Shown here piece by piece: positions 1 to 6,715 of a stretch of 34,027 bases of DNA. This stretch comes from Allomesorhizobium camelthorni. GTDB lineage: Bacteria > Pseudomonadota > Alphaproteobacteria > Rhizobiales > Rhizobiaceae. Location of the stretch: the NCBI RefSeq assembly GCF_011045125.1, contig NZ_JAAKZF010000055.1:1-34027 (forward strand). The letters run 5' to 3'. Below the pieces are notes generated by a model, which saw only the letters and a program-made list of their open reading frames with translations, was not told the DNA's origin and did not search any database. The translations under genes and the position numbers were made by a program. Every line of letters begins with the position of its first letter. Within the stretch, counting starts at the first letter, position 1.

Positions 1-1
1 C

Positions 2-187
2 CCCGCCATGACGCTCGCCGCGGTCGACCGCCTTGTCCACCACGCGACAATCTTCGAGCTGATTATCGAGAGCTATCGACGTTGGTCCGGAGCAAAGACG
101 TCGCCTGTTACTTCAAACCAGTGGCTTGTTCCAAGCGACCCTGGCCAGCGGCCGTCGATAATGGCGTTCGACGATGAAGTGTTTTGA
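2..187 (+). pseudogene. IS21-family IstB-like ATPase, C-terminal remnant
   Basis: The reading frame is open from the window edge and contains MTLAAVDRLVHHATIFEL followed by ESYRR. This is the usual C-terminal end of IstB helper ATPases of IS21-type elements in rhizobia. After SYRR the typical basic tail is replaced by unrelated residues up to a TGA, so the end looks truncated or fused to foreign sequence. The 5' part lies outside the window, so it cannot be told whether the rest is intact. The next 186 bases show nothing I recognise. The family call is from memory of IstB tails. Confidence 0.55.
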
Positions 188-373
188 TCGAAACTCAATG
201 GGGAAGAGGCTCGCTGCGTAAAGCAAAAAACTGCCGCCGCTGTACGGTCGTCACGCGACTGCGACTTTCGCGCCGCGCGCACTGCCGGTGTTCCTCCCTA
301 CCGGCGGGGTGCAGTTTTCAAGGCGCTGGATGGGAGTACTTGCAGCGCATCCGATCGAAGCTTGAGAAGGAGA

Positions 374-672
374 ATGATCCGTAAATCCGAATGGTACACC
401 GAGCTTCTGCATCTCCGCTACGAAGCTGCTGCCGCCCCGCACGGCAGCTTCCGGCGCGCGGCCGAAGTGCTTCGGATCCAGCATTCGCACTTGGAGCACC
501 GTCTCGCAGTTCGCCGTTCGAACAGAATGGCGGTGGCGAGCGGTTGACGACGGCCGGCGCGGAGGTCGTGCAAAAGCCGCGGCATCTTGTGCAGACGGTC
601 ATCGCTGCCTGCCAATGCCCGCGAGATTGGCTGCGCTCATGCCAGGAGACTGACCGTCGCGCCCACACGTCG
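374..672 (+). pseudogene. LysR-family regulator, degraded N-terminal remnant
   Basis: An ATG preceded by an AAGGAG-like site opens a frame with the helix-turn-helix signature of LysR regulators (GSFRRAAEVLRIQ). Around position 505-515 the similarity moves to another frame, which reads SPFEQNGGGERLTTAGAEVV, the wing and linker start of a LysR protein. Similarity fades after about 670 and no effector domain follows. This is therefore a dead N-terminal fragment of a roughly 300-residue family. It sits between an IS remnant and the quorum-sensing genes, which fits an eroded junction at the edge of the conserved module. Confidence 0.55.
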
Positions 673-715
673 GGGCGGCTCGTAGTGCAGAAAATCAAGG
701 CATTGAGTTCAAGGC

Positions 716-1452
716 ATGACGAAGGACATGCAAGTTGTTTTTGAGAAATTTCTGGAACAGCTGTCGGAAAGCGTCGATGAGGCGGAATTCCGCGCAGCCA
801 TGGCTGGTGCGGCCGCAGGACTCGAGCTGATCACCTTTGCCTATCTGTCCTTATCTCAGCAGCGTTCGGCGGAGCCCAGGCTGATCTCGAATTATCCGGA
901 TCTCTGGACCGCGCACTATCTGCAAAACCGGTACCAGAACGTCGATCCGGTCATTATTCGCGCACGTTATGGCGGATGCCCGTTTCGGTGGGGATCGGAT
1001 ATGCGCGGCTTTGCGACATCACAGGTTCAGCAGAGGCTGTTCGAAGAAGCGGCCGAGTTCAGCATCCGCTGTGGTTTGACGATCCCGATTGTCGATCGCC
1101 GCGGCTACATTGCCGCGGTTACTTTTGCCGCTGATGAGCCCAATCCGACATTTCTCCGGGTCGCTGAACGGTATGAACAAGCTCTTCAGCTTATGGCGAC
1201 CTGCTTTCACGTCAACGTCGTCGCAAGCTGTCTGGCAATCGAACCGTGGACGGCGTTTCGCTGACGGCCCGTGAATATGAGTGTCTGCAATGGGCCGCAC
1301 GCGGCAAGTTCGCCTGGGATATCGCCTACATCTTGGGCATCAAGCGGCGCACCGCCGCTTTCCATCTGGACAATGCCAAGAAGAAGCTCGGCGTGCGCAC
1401 CAAAAATCAGGCCGTAGCCCTGCTGGCCTCCTCACGACGTTCCATTCTCTGA
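716..1452 (+). pseudogene. traR: LuxR-family TraR-like quorum-sensing regulator, split by one frameshift
   Basis: Frame one (716-1264, 182 codons) holds the autoinducer-binding domain. It has the W-x3-Y pair in WTAHY, the DP pair in NVDPVII, a Trp in FRWGSD and the Gly in IRCGLTIP, all typical of TraR-type AHL pockets. The LuxR helix-turn-helix follows in another frame (GTG at 1246, stop 1452): LTAREYECLQWAARGK, then IKRRTAAFHLDNAKKKLGV. In that frame the linker reads RRKLSGNRTVDGVSL directly upstream, so one missing base near 1217-1219 would restore a 245-residue protein. As written, the first product lacks DNA binding and the second lacks a sensor. TraR homologues with AHL activate traI and fseA promoters. 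A sequencing error or a programmed shift remains possible. Confidence 0.8.
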
Positions 1453-1476
1453 GAAACTGAATTCGTCTTTGGTCCC

Positions 1477-1494
1477 CCTGTGCATGTGCACAGG
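1477..1494. promoter_or_regulatory. tra-box-like palindrome upstream of traI
   Basis: The 18-bp sequence CCTGTGCATGTGCACAGG has perfect 8-bp arms around a central TG. Its size and TGTGCA/TGCACA half-sites match the tra boxes bound by TraR-AHL dimers. It lies 58 bp before the traI ATG, leaving room for a TraR-activated promoter overlapping the box at -35. Function is inferred from position and symmetry. Confidence 0.75.
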
Positions 1495-1552
1495 CTGTTT
1501 CGGCTGGCGCATTCGCCTCCAATGGCAGGGAAACTTCTGCCCGGAGGCCCTG

Positions 1553-2185
1553 ATGATCCAGCTTATTGCACCCGATTGGTATGGCGACTTCGCCGACGAA
1601 CTTCACGAAATGCACCGACTGCGCTACCGCGTATTCAAGGAGCGGCTCGACTGGGACGTGCGGACGAATGGCGGGTACGAGATCGATTCCTTTGACGTGC
1701 TCAAGCCGCATTATCTGATCTTGCGCGGTTGCGACGGTCGCGTCGATGGGTGTGTCCGACTGCTTCCGTCGAACGGGCCGACCATGCTTCGCGACACTTT
1801 TCCGGTGCTGTTGGACGGGAAGACGGCGCCGGAGGAACCGAGCGTCTGGGAAAGCAGCCGTTTCGCCCTTGATCTTCCGCCATCGGCTCCGAAAGGAGCT
1901 GGCGGGATTGCTGTCGGCACTTACGAACTGTTCGCCGGCATAATGGAGTTCGGCCTGTCCCGCTGCCTCAGCCGAATTGTCACCGTCACCGATCTGCGCA
2001 TGGAGCGCATCCTTCGCCGTGCCGGCTGGCCGCTTGCGCGGATCGGCGACCCCCACTCAATCGGCACGACCCGCGCCGTGGCCGGATATCTCAACGTCTC
2101 CACCGGGAGGCTGGACGCCGTTCGACAAAACGGCGGTTTTCATGGCCCGGTGCTGTGGGCGCCGGTGGCCTGCAGGGCCGCGTGA
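1553..2185 (+). CDS. traI: Acyl-homoserine-lactone synthase, LuxI/TraI family
   Basis: This 210-residue protein makes the AHL signal from S-adenosylmethionine and an acyl carrier. The invariant LuxI-family residues fall at their textbook spacing: R24, F28, W34, E43, D45 and D48. Further on come CVRLLP and the WESSRFALD block that carries the conserved Glu and Arg. The ATG at 1553 is chosen over a longer upstream frame because GGAGG lies 6 bases before it and numbering then matches the family. The tra-box-like palindrome sits in the leader, consistent with positive feedback by TraR. It follows traR directly and precedes the fseA-like genes, the order used in R7A-type ICEs. The gene is intact although traR beside it is broken. 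The acyl chain made cannot be read from sequence. Confidence 0.93.
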   Translation: MIQLIAPDWYGDFADELHEMHRLRYRVFKERLDWDVRTNGGYEIDSFDVLKPHYLILRGCDGRVDGCVRLLPSNGPTMLRDTFPVLLDGKTAPEEPSVWESSRFALDLPPSAPKGAGGIAVGTYELFAGIMEFGLSRCLSRIVTVTDLRMERILRRAGWPLARIGDPHSIGTTRAVAGYLNVSTGRLDAVRQNGGFHGPVLWAPVACRAA

Positions 2186-2225
2186 TGTCTGGTCGTCGCC
2201 TCCGTGCTCAACGCGGGGGTGGATC

Positions 2226-2681
2226 ATGAGCCCGGCAGAAGGCACCGCCGCCGACTGGCCGGATTGGTGGGACAAGAACTCGTACGACTACACCGCTCAT
2301 TTGACCCGGCGACACTGGGCCTGGGAGTTCTTGCGGCGCAATCCGGCATTCCGGCATGATTTGGCCCATGCACTGGAGCGGGCCGAATGGCTGGAAAATC
2401 GGACACCGCTCGACATCATTGCGTCGCGCGTCGACCTGGCGCGCTGGGGCGTTCTGTTTCGCGGACTCTCTCGGGCGCGATGCAGCCGTATTCTGGTGTC
2501 CACACCGGTGCCCATACGTCTTGCCGGCTGTCGCGGAACGGGTGTCCTTAACGGCGGCGCCCCCGTTCGATCTGAGGGCGCTGCCATGCCGTGCAATGGT
2601 CCTGCTGGCGGGCGACGGTCGCCAACATGTTCTGTTGCGGCGTGCCGACCGGCATCTCCAGCTTGTCGTGTCTGGCGCTAG
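2226..2681 (+). CDS. fseA: DUF6499-type protein, N-terminal half of an FseA-like excision activator
   Basis: The frame starts at an ATG preceded by a G-rich site (GGGGGTGGA). It begins with WPDWWDKNSYDYTAHLTRR then WAWEFLRRNPAFRHDL, the hallmark of DUF6499 proteins such as Msi172 of M. loti R7A. Recognisable similarity stops after LARWGVLF near 2459. The frame then continues as unrelated Arg/Pro/Ala-rich sequence to 2681. The expected continuation is in the +1 frame (see 2461-3030). In R7A the two overlapping frames are joined by programmed +1 ribosomal frameshifting into FseA, which activates rdfS and so ICE excision. The frame relation is the same here. The gene lies directly downstream of traI and is probably cotranscribed from the tra-box promoter. 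Confidence 0.8.
   Translation: MSPAEGTAADWPDWWDKNSYDYTAHLTRRHWAWEFLRRNPAFRHDLAHALERAEWLENRTPLDIIASRVDLARWGVLFRGLSRARCSRILVSTPVPIRLAGCRGTGVLNGGAPVRSEGAAMPCNGPAGGRRSPTCSVAACRPASPACRVWR
2454..2463 (+). promoter_or_regulatory. Candidate +1 ribosomal frameshift site joining the fseA-like halves
   Basis: Zero-frame codons read CTG TTT CGC and end the DUF6499 similarity (RWGVLF). The +1 frame begins GCG GAC and leads at once into GRDAAVFWCP of the DUF2285 half. A tRNA-Phe on TTT could slip one base forward onto TTC, which it also decodes, giving RWGVLF-ADSLGRDAAVFW. The exact slip point is inferred from where homology switches. The two frames overlap openly from 2356 to 2681, so other points cannot be excluded. 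Confidence 0.5.
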
Positions 2682-3030
2682 CGTTTTGCTGCCCGTCCGA
2701 CTCCATATCGACGCAATCTGGCCCACTGAGCAGTTGAAGCGTCGGCTGTGGGCACTTGAGTGTATCAACAGTCTGACGGCGCACGGACGACTGCCGAAAA
2801 CGCTGTTTCCGCCGGAAGCGCGCGGTCGCCGCCTCCGCTTCGTCCTTCAGGCGCTCGACGGTTCGCGTTCGGGGGCTTCGCACCGGGAAATCGCCCAAGC
2901 GCTGATCGGCGAACCACGGATCCAGGCCGACTGGAAAGATCCTCGCGATCATCTGCGTGACCGCATCCGCCGCGCCATTCGGCGCGGCCACGCGCTCATG
3001 AATGGCGGGTACAAGGACTTCCTTGCTTGA
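2461..3030 (+). CDS. fseA: DUF2285 domain, C-terminal half of an FseA-like excision activator
   Basis: This frame is open from before 2356 to a TGA at 3030, but only the part from about 2461 looks like protein. It has AAVFWCPHRCPYVLPAV, a beta-rich stretch with GRQHVLLRRADRHLQLVV, then the helical DUF2285 block (LWALECINSLTAHGRLP, ALDGSRSGASHREIAQALIGE, DHLRDRIRRAIRRGHALM). DUF2285 ends in a helix-turn-helix-like region and corresponds to Msi171 of R7A. The segment has no convincing start or ribosome-binding site of its own, which supports production as a frameshift fusion with the 2226 frame. The fusion would be a transcription activator of rdfS, giving TraR-dependent excision. Confidence 0.8.
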   Translation, partial: ADSLGRDAAVFWCPHRCPYVLPAVAERVSLTAAPPFDLRALPCRAMVLLAGDGRQHVLLRRADRHLQLVVSGASVLLPVRLHIDAIWPTEQLKRRLWALECINSLTAHGRLPKTLFPPEARGRRLRFVLQALDGSRSGASHREIAQALIGEPRIQADWKDPRDHLRDRIRRAIRRGHALMNGGYKDFLA

Positions 3031-3055
3031 AAAGCCCAACGGAACGCGCACGTGA

Positions 3056-3303
3056 TTAGTCAGCTGGCGAACAGTCTTTGTAGCCAGCGATCACCATCCA
3101 ATTCGCACGGTCGAGATGACTGCGAAGAGCCTTACGGGCGCGCTCCGGTTCGTGTGCCGGATCAATGCCGAGGATCAGATGCGCCATCTCTTCCTCGCTC
3201 GCATCATCGGCTGAAGCGTCCAGGAGTCTCATGTAGGTCGTGAAGTGCTCCTTGTCGTAGGCCGTGAGGCTTTGATCTCACCGGTTTCGATCGGTCGATT
3301 CAT
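3056..3303 (-). pseudogene. qseM: QseM-like quorum-sensing antiactivator, frameshifted
   Basis: On the minus strand an ATG at 3303 begins MNRPIETGEIK. After about 11 codons the coding sense moves to another frame, which reads LTAYDKEHFTTYMRLLD, then DDASEEEMAHLILGIDP, then RAKALRSHLD-like and ANWMVIAGYKD to a TAA at 3056. Restoring one C in the GCCTC after AAA (near 3270) gives an 82-residue acidic helical protein. Size, position and divergence from a qseC-like gene match QseM, which binds TraR and FseA and blocks transfer. As written, the zero frame stops after 24 residues. Loss of an antiactivator would normally derepress transfer, but traR is also broken here. A base-calling error is the main alternative. 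Confidence 0.68.
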
Positions 3304-3349
3304 GTCTGCTGCGAGCCTCGCCTGTTCTGTGCTGGAGAAAAACGCATCA

Positions 3350-3383
3350 TATCCCAAACTGGGATAATCCGAAACCGGGATTA
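3350..3383. promoter_or_regulatory. Two overlapping operator-like inverted repeats between qseM and qseC
   Basis: TATCCCA-AAC-TGGGATA (3350-3366) is a perfect 7-bp inverted repeat. It is followed at once by TAATCC-N7-GGATTA (3365-3383), and both share ATCC/GGAT half-sites. They lie between the divergent qseM and qseC starts, where QseC-type XRE repressors bind to control both genes. Operator function is inferred. Confidence 0.65.
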
Positions 3384-3390
3384 GTCGCTG

Positions 3391-3413
3391 AGCCGGTCCT
3401 TTCCTGACCGGTT
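3391..3413. promoter_or_regulatory. Third inverted repeat just before qseC
   Basis: CCGGTC-N7-GACCGG (3393-3398 and 3406-3411) ends 8 bases before the qseC ATG. The sequence differs from the TATCCCA-type sites upstream, so it could be a second operator class or a hairpin in the qseC leader that affects initiation. No Shine-Dalgarno sequence is obvious between it and the ATG. Confidence 0.4.
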
Positions 3414-3419
3414 CGCCAC

Positions 3420-3653
3420 ATGCCCAAATCTCTCCGATCACCCCGCCACCAGCGGTTCCTGGCCGAGCTAATTTCGCTGCGCAAGGCCAAGGGCCTGACC
3501 CAGGCCCAGGTGGCTGAGAAACTTGGTCGTCCGCAATCCTTCGTGGCCAAATACGAGGGTGGAGAGCGGCGTCTCGACCTCATTGAGTTTCTCGACGTAA
3601 CTACGGCGCTTGACGCCGATCCGTGCAAGATTCTGTCCAGTCTCCGCTCGTAG
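3420..3653 (+). CDS. qseC: XRE-family repressor, QseC-like
   Basis: A 77-residue protein that is almost entirely one Cro/C1-type helix-turn-helix. Key stretches are LRKAKGLTQAQVAEKLG (helices 1-2) and RPQSFVAKYEGGERRLDLIEF (recognition helix and its support), ending with a helix of ALDADPCKIL. Small XRE proteins of this kind, divergent from qseM, are known as QseC and act like restriction-modification C proteins to set qseM levels in R7A-type ICEs. The gene is intact and has three inverted repeats in its upstream region. With qseM frameshifted it may now regulate a dead target. The XRE call is firm; the QseC assignment rests on position and partner. Confidence 0.78.
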   Translation: MPKSLRSPRHQRFLAELISLRKAKGLTQAQVAEKLGRPQSFVAKYEGGERRLDLIEFLDVTTALDADPCKILSSLRS

Positions 3654-3655
3654 TA

Positions 3656-4017
3656 GGCGCCCGCGCGCCTGATGGCGCGCGCCGGGTGCTCGTGACCCGA
3701 GCCCGCTTTTCTTCGGCAGCTCAGGCGGTCTCAGCCATCCGGCTTCGCCCCTGGCGCGGACAGCCTGTCGGCTGCTGATGGCCGCCGGCCTTTCCCGGTG
3801 GCGCGGGGTGGGCGGCACTCCCTTCTAGGCCCGCCGCGGCATCCCGCAACCCTTCGCTTGCGCTTCGGGTCCTCCTCTTCGTTCCGGTCCTATCCGACGC
3901 GGTCCGCCTTCGACGGCGGGCCTTTCCGGTTGGTCTCGCCGCCACCTCGCTTCCGGGGAAAGGCGCGCGATCGGAGAAGGACGAAACGATGCGTGCAACC
4001 TAAAAGCGTTCTGCCCG
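3656..4017 (+). repeat. Leader repeat, copy 1, ending in an ardC stub
   Basis: This 362-bp stretch is closely similar to 6318-6715. It carries the same landmarks in order: GGTGCTCG near the start, CGAGCCCGCTTTTCTTCG, TCCCTTCTAGGCCCGCCG, GGGTCCTCCTCTTCGTTCCG, and a final start-codon region. Arms GGCCCGCCG (3828-3836) and CGGCGGGCC (3914-3922) can form a long-range stem conserved in both copies. The copy ends with ATGCGTGCAACCTAA at 3989, the first codons of ardC closed by a stop. Similarity to copy 2 ends at 4017. This is therefore the stump of an ancestral ardC leader, separated from the gene by the MFS segment. Confidence 0.85.
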
Positions 4018-4107
4018 GACCGTAATGCGCTCCCGTTGGGGGCGGGCGGAGCCGGGCTTCCTATCCACCGCTTGTGCTCGACGCGTTTGGATCAAGCAGA
4101 ACGAATT

Positions 4108-4302
4108 ATGACCGCCGTGTTTCAAGAAGCTTTGACTTTTGATGCACAAATACGCGGTCTGCGAATGCATTTTGTTGAAGCGACGTCAAATGACGGACGC
4201 GAATACAGGGCAAGCACGGCCATTTTGATTGAAGGCCACACCGGGGAAGTCCGTAAGTCGTACCCCGCCCGTGCCTACGTTTCCCAGAGGCGAGCGTACT
4301 AG
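4108..4302 (+). CDS. Small hypothetical protein
   Basis: A 64-codon frame from an ATG at 4108 (MTAVFQEALTFDAQIRGLRM) to a TAG. Composition is plausible for a small alpha/beta protein, but there is no strong ribosome-binding site (AAGCAGAA only) and I recognise no family. It lies just after the copy-1 leader repeat and before the MFS gene, inside the segment bounded by the two repeats. It may be a passenger of the MFS insertion or a chance frame. The 121 bases after it, up to the MFS start, show no gene. Confidence 0.3.
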   Translation: MTAVFQEALTFDAQIRGLRMHFVEATSNDGREYRASTAILIEGHTGEVRKSYPARAYVSQRRAY

Positions 4303-4423
4303 TCTGAAGAAAAAGTACGCTAACTGCCACGTCTATTCGCTACGGGGCCACACCCAAATTTACAGACGGCAGTAGTGGCAGCCTCGCTTCAAATGATAAG
4401 ATGGTCGAGGGGTAAAAACCGAA

Positions 4424-6067
4424 ATGCTGCGCGAAGATCCTCATCCGTCCGCTCCAACGACGCTTGCCCCGCTTCGAAACCAGGTATTTCGTTCGATCTG
4501 GACTGTCACGCAAATATCCAGCCTGGGATGGCTCGTGCAAACAGTCGCCATCAGTTGGCTGATGGCCACCATTTCGGCTTCCGACCTGATGGTCGCACTC
4601 GTGCAGGCTGCATCCACATTGCCGGTGTTCTTCCTCTCAATTCTGGCCGGCGCCATCGCGGATAATTTCAGCCGCCGATGGGTGATGTTTGCGGGGCACT
4701 GCCTGATAGCATCGGCATCAACGACTCTGATGATTTCTGTGGGTCTGGGATTTGTCCATCCTTGGCTGATACTCGGACTGGGTTTCCTGGCTGGCTGTGG
4801 CTTCGCTTTGAATGATCCGGCCTGGCATGCTTCCGTTGGCGATATCCTCGAAAAGCGCGACATTCCGGCTGCGGTGACGCTAATGTCTGTCGGATACAAT
4901 ATTGTGCGCAGCGTTGGTCCTGCTTTGGGGGGAGTGATCCTGGCCTTCTTTGGACCGCTTGCCGCTTTCGCCTTGGCCGCGCTGAGCGATCTGGCGCCTC
5001 TAGGCGCAATATGGCGCACCAAATGGAAAGTTCGCTCTTCGCCTCTCCCGCGCGAGAGAATGGCGACGGCAGTTCATGACGGTGTCCGCTTCACTGTAAT
5101 GTCCTTGGAGATCAGGGCGGCAGTCGCCCGGGCGACCCTTTTCGGCTTGGCCAGCATTGCGATCCTCGCGCTGCTCCCGCTCGTCGTCCGGGATCAGTTG
5201 GAGAGCGGCCCGATCGTGTACGGCATTTTGTTGGCCGGTTTCGGCATAGGTGCTTTCATTGCGGGCATGAGCAACGGCTTGCTCAGGCGGATCACGTCTC
5301 AAAACAGGCTGGTGGCGTTCGCCTCTGTCGCTTGTGCAGCATGTTGCCTTTCGCTTGCACTTACATCGTCGGTCCCTGTGGCGGCCATTGCGCTGGCGCT
5401 CGGCGGCGCGGGTTGGCTCATCACCTGGACCGGCATTGACGTGTCGGTGCAGCTGGCAAGCCCACGGTGGGTGGTCGGCCGAACGCTGTCGATCTACTAC
5501 GCCTTGAGCGCTGGCGGTATGGCTGCCGGCAGCTGGATTTGGGGTTCTGTTGCGCAGAACTACTCCTTGACCTCGGCTTTGGAGGGCGCCGCGGGGGCTC
5601 TCTTGCTGGTTGCAGCAGCGGGAATAGTGTTGCCGATACGTCCATGGGAAGAAACGGACCAGGAAAGTTCGGACTTTCGCGCTCCGGAGCTGGCACTCGA
5701 TCTGAAGCCCAGAAGTGGCCCAATCGTTGCCAAGGTCGACTATTCCATATCCGAAAAGAATACCGACGCCTTTCTCGCCTGCATACGTGCAAAGCGCCAC
5801 GCTTTTAGCCGTGCCGGCGCACGAAACTGGACGCTTCAGCGCAACCTGCAGACGCCTTCACTTTGGACAGAGACGTTCCGCACGCCAACCTGGATGGATT
5901 TCCTTCGCCTGAACCATCGGCTCACGGCAGCGGACAAGGAAATAGGCCAGCACCTTCTCGCCTTGCATGACGGCGAGCTTCCTCCACACACGGAGCTTTC
6001 GATCGAACGAACGACCGAGGCAGCTCGTAGCCGTGCCTCAACATTCGTTTCTCGTCCTCCGAGGTGA
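4424..6067 (+). CDS. MFS efflux transporter with C-terminal ABM-like domain (MFS_3 type)
   Basis: A 547-residue integral membrane protein. Residues 1-410 hold about 11-12 hydrophobic segments with MFS signatures, such as the loop 2-3 motif GAIADNFSRRWVM and the helix 5 region YNIVRSVGPALGGVI. This matches the MFS_3 / EntS-like exporter family (PF05977). The last ~115 residues are soluble and begin VDYSISEKNTDAFLACI. They contain RAGARNWTLQRN and TWMDFLRLNHRLT, resembling the ferredoxin-fold monooxygenase-like tail found on many MFS_3 members. The substrate is unknown. The gene sits alone between the two leader repeats and its base composition is less GC-rich than the ICE backbone, so it looks like inserted cargo. 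The following 250 bases to the second repeat hold no recognisable gene. Confidence 0.88.
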   Translation: MLREDPHPSAPTTLAPLRNQVFRSIWTVTQISSLGWLVQTVAISWLMATISASDLMVALVQAASTLPVFFLSILAGAIADNFSRRWVMFAGHCLIASASTTLMISVGLGFVHPWLILGLGFLAGCGFALNDPAWHASVGDILEKRDIPAAVTLMSVGYNIVRSVGPALGGVILAFFGPLAAFALAALSDLAPLGAIWRTKWKVRSSPLPRERMATAVHDGVRFTVMSLEIRAAVARATLFGLASIAILALLPLVVRDQLESGPIVYGILLAGFGIGAFIAGMSNGLLRRITSQNRLVAFASVACAACCLSLALTSSVPVAAIALALGGAGWLITWTGIDVSVQLASPRWVVGRTLSIYYALSAGGMAAGSWIWGSVAQNYSLTSALEGAAGALLLVAAAGIVLPIRPWEETDQESSDFRAPELALDLKPRSGPIVAKVDYSISEKNTDAFLACIRAKRHAFSRAGARNWTLQRNLQTPSLWTETFRTPTWMDFLRLNHRLTAADKEIGQHLLALHDGELPPHTELSIERTTEAARSRASTFVSRPPR

Positions 6068-6317
6068 CGTCATGGTGAAGCTGCCAACCGAAGAGCAGGC
6101 GCGATAACGCCGGGCTTACCAGAGGAGAGGGTGTCGCGTTGCGCCCTCTGCAGTTGTTTTGGTTCTGCAAAGCAGGATCGTAGCCCTGCTCATCTGAGAG
6201 CGGGCGGCACTGAATGCTGATCCCGGCGATCTGATCAGGCGGCCGCAGAAATAGAAGCAGTATTCGCGGGTCCGGTTGTCTGAACTGATCGTTGGCGAGT
6301 TTGAGCTGCAGCTGAAT

Positions 6318-6715
6318 GGCGCCCGCGCCCCTGTGGCGCGCGCCGGGTGCTCGTCAACCGAGCCCGCTTTTCTTCGCCAGGCTCAGGCAGTCTCGGCCAT
6401 TCGGCTTCGCCCCCTGGCGTGAGGCAGCCTCTCGGCTGCTGACGGTCGCCGGCCAGTTGGCCGGCGCGGTTGTTGTGTTGGCCTTTCCCGGCGGCGCGGG
6501 GTGGGCGGCTCTCCCTTCTAGGCCCGCCGCGGCAGCCCGCAACCCTCCGCTCGCGCTCCGGGTCCTCCTCTTCGTTCCGGTCCTTCGGATGCGGTCCGCC
6601 TTCGACGGCGGGCCGTTCCGGTCGCGTCTCGCCGCCCACCCCGCTTCCGGGGAAAGGTGCGGGAGATTTGGAGCGGAGGACAAACGATGCATGCAACCGA
6701 TAAGCGTTCTGCCCG
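6318..6715 (+). repeat. Leader repeat, copy 2, leading into ardC
   Basis: This is the second copy of the 3656-4017 repeat. It differs mainly by an extra ~35 bp containing a 20-bp palindrome (CGCCGGCCA-GT-TGGCCGGCG, 6447-6466). The stem arms GGCCCGCCG (6521-6529) and CGGCGGGCC (6606-6614) are conserved with copy 1. Here the repeat runs without interruption into the intact ardC start at 6687. The conserved, non-coding, structured character over more than 350 bases suggests a long regulated 5' leader for the antirestriction operon. No function is established. Confidence 0.85.

Noticed and set aside
2356-3030. DUF2285 frame as an independent gene from ATG 2356
   Set aside because: Residues before about 2461 are unlike the family and overlap the conserved DUF6499 frame; no ribosome site precedes 2356.
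3656-6715. CRISPR array or rRNA/tRNA gene in the repeated leader regions
   Set aside because: Only two long diverged copies exist, with no short regular spacing and no tRNA or rRNA landmarks.
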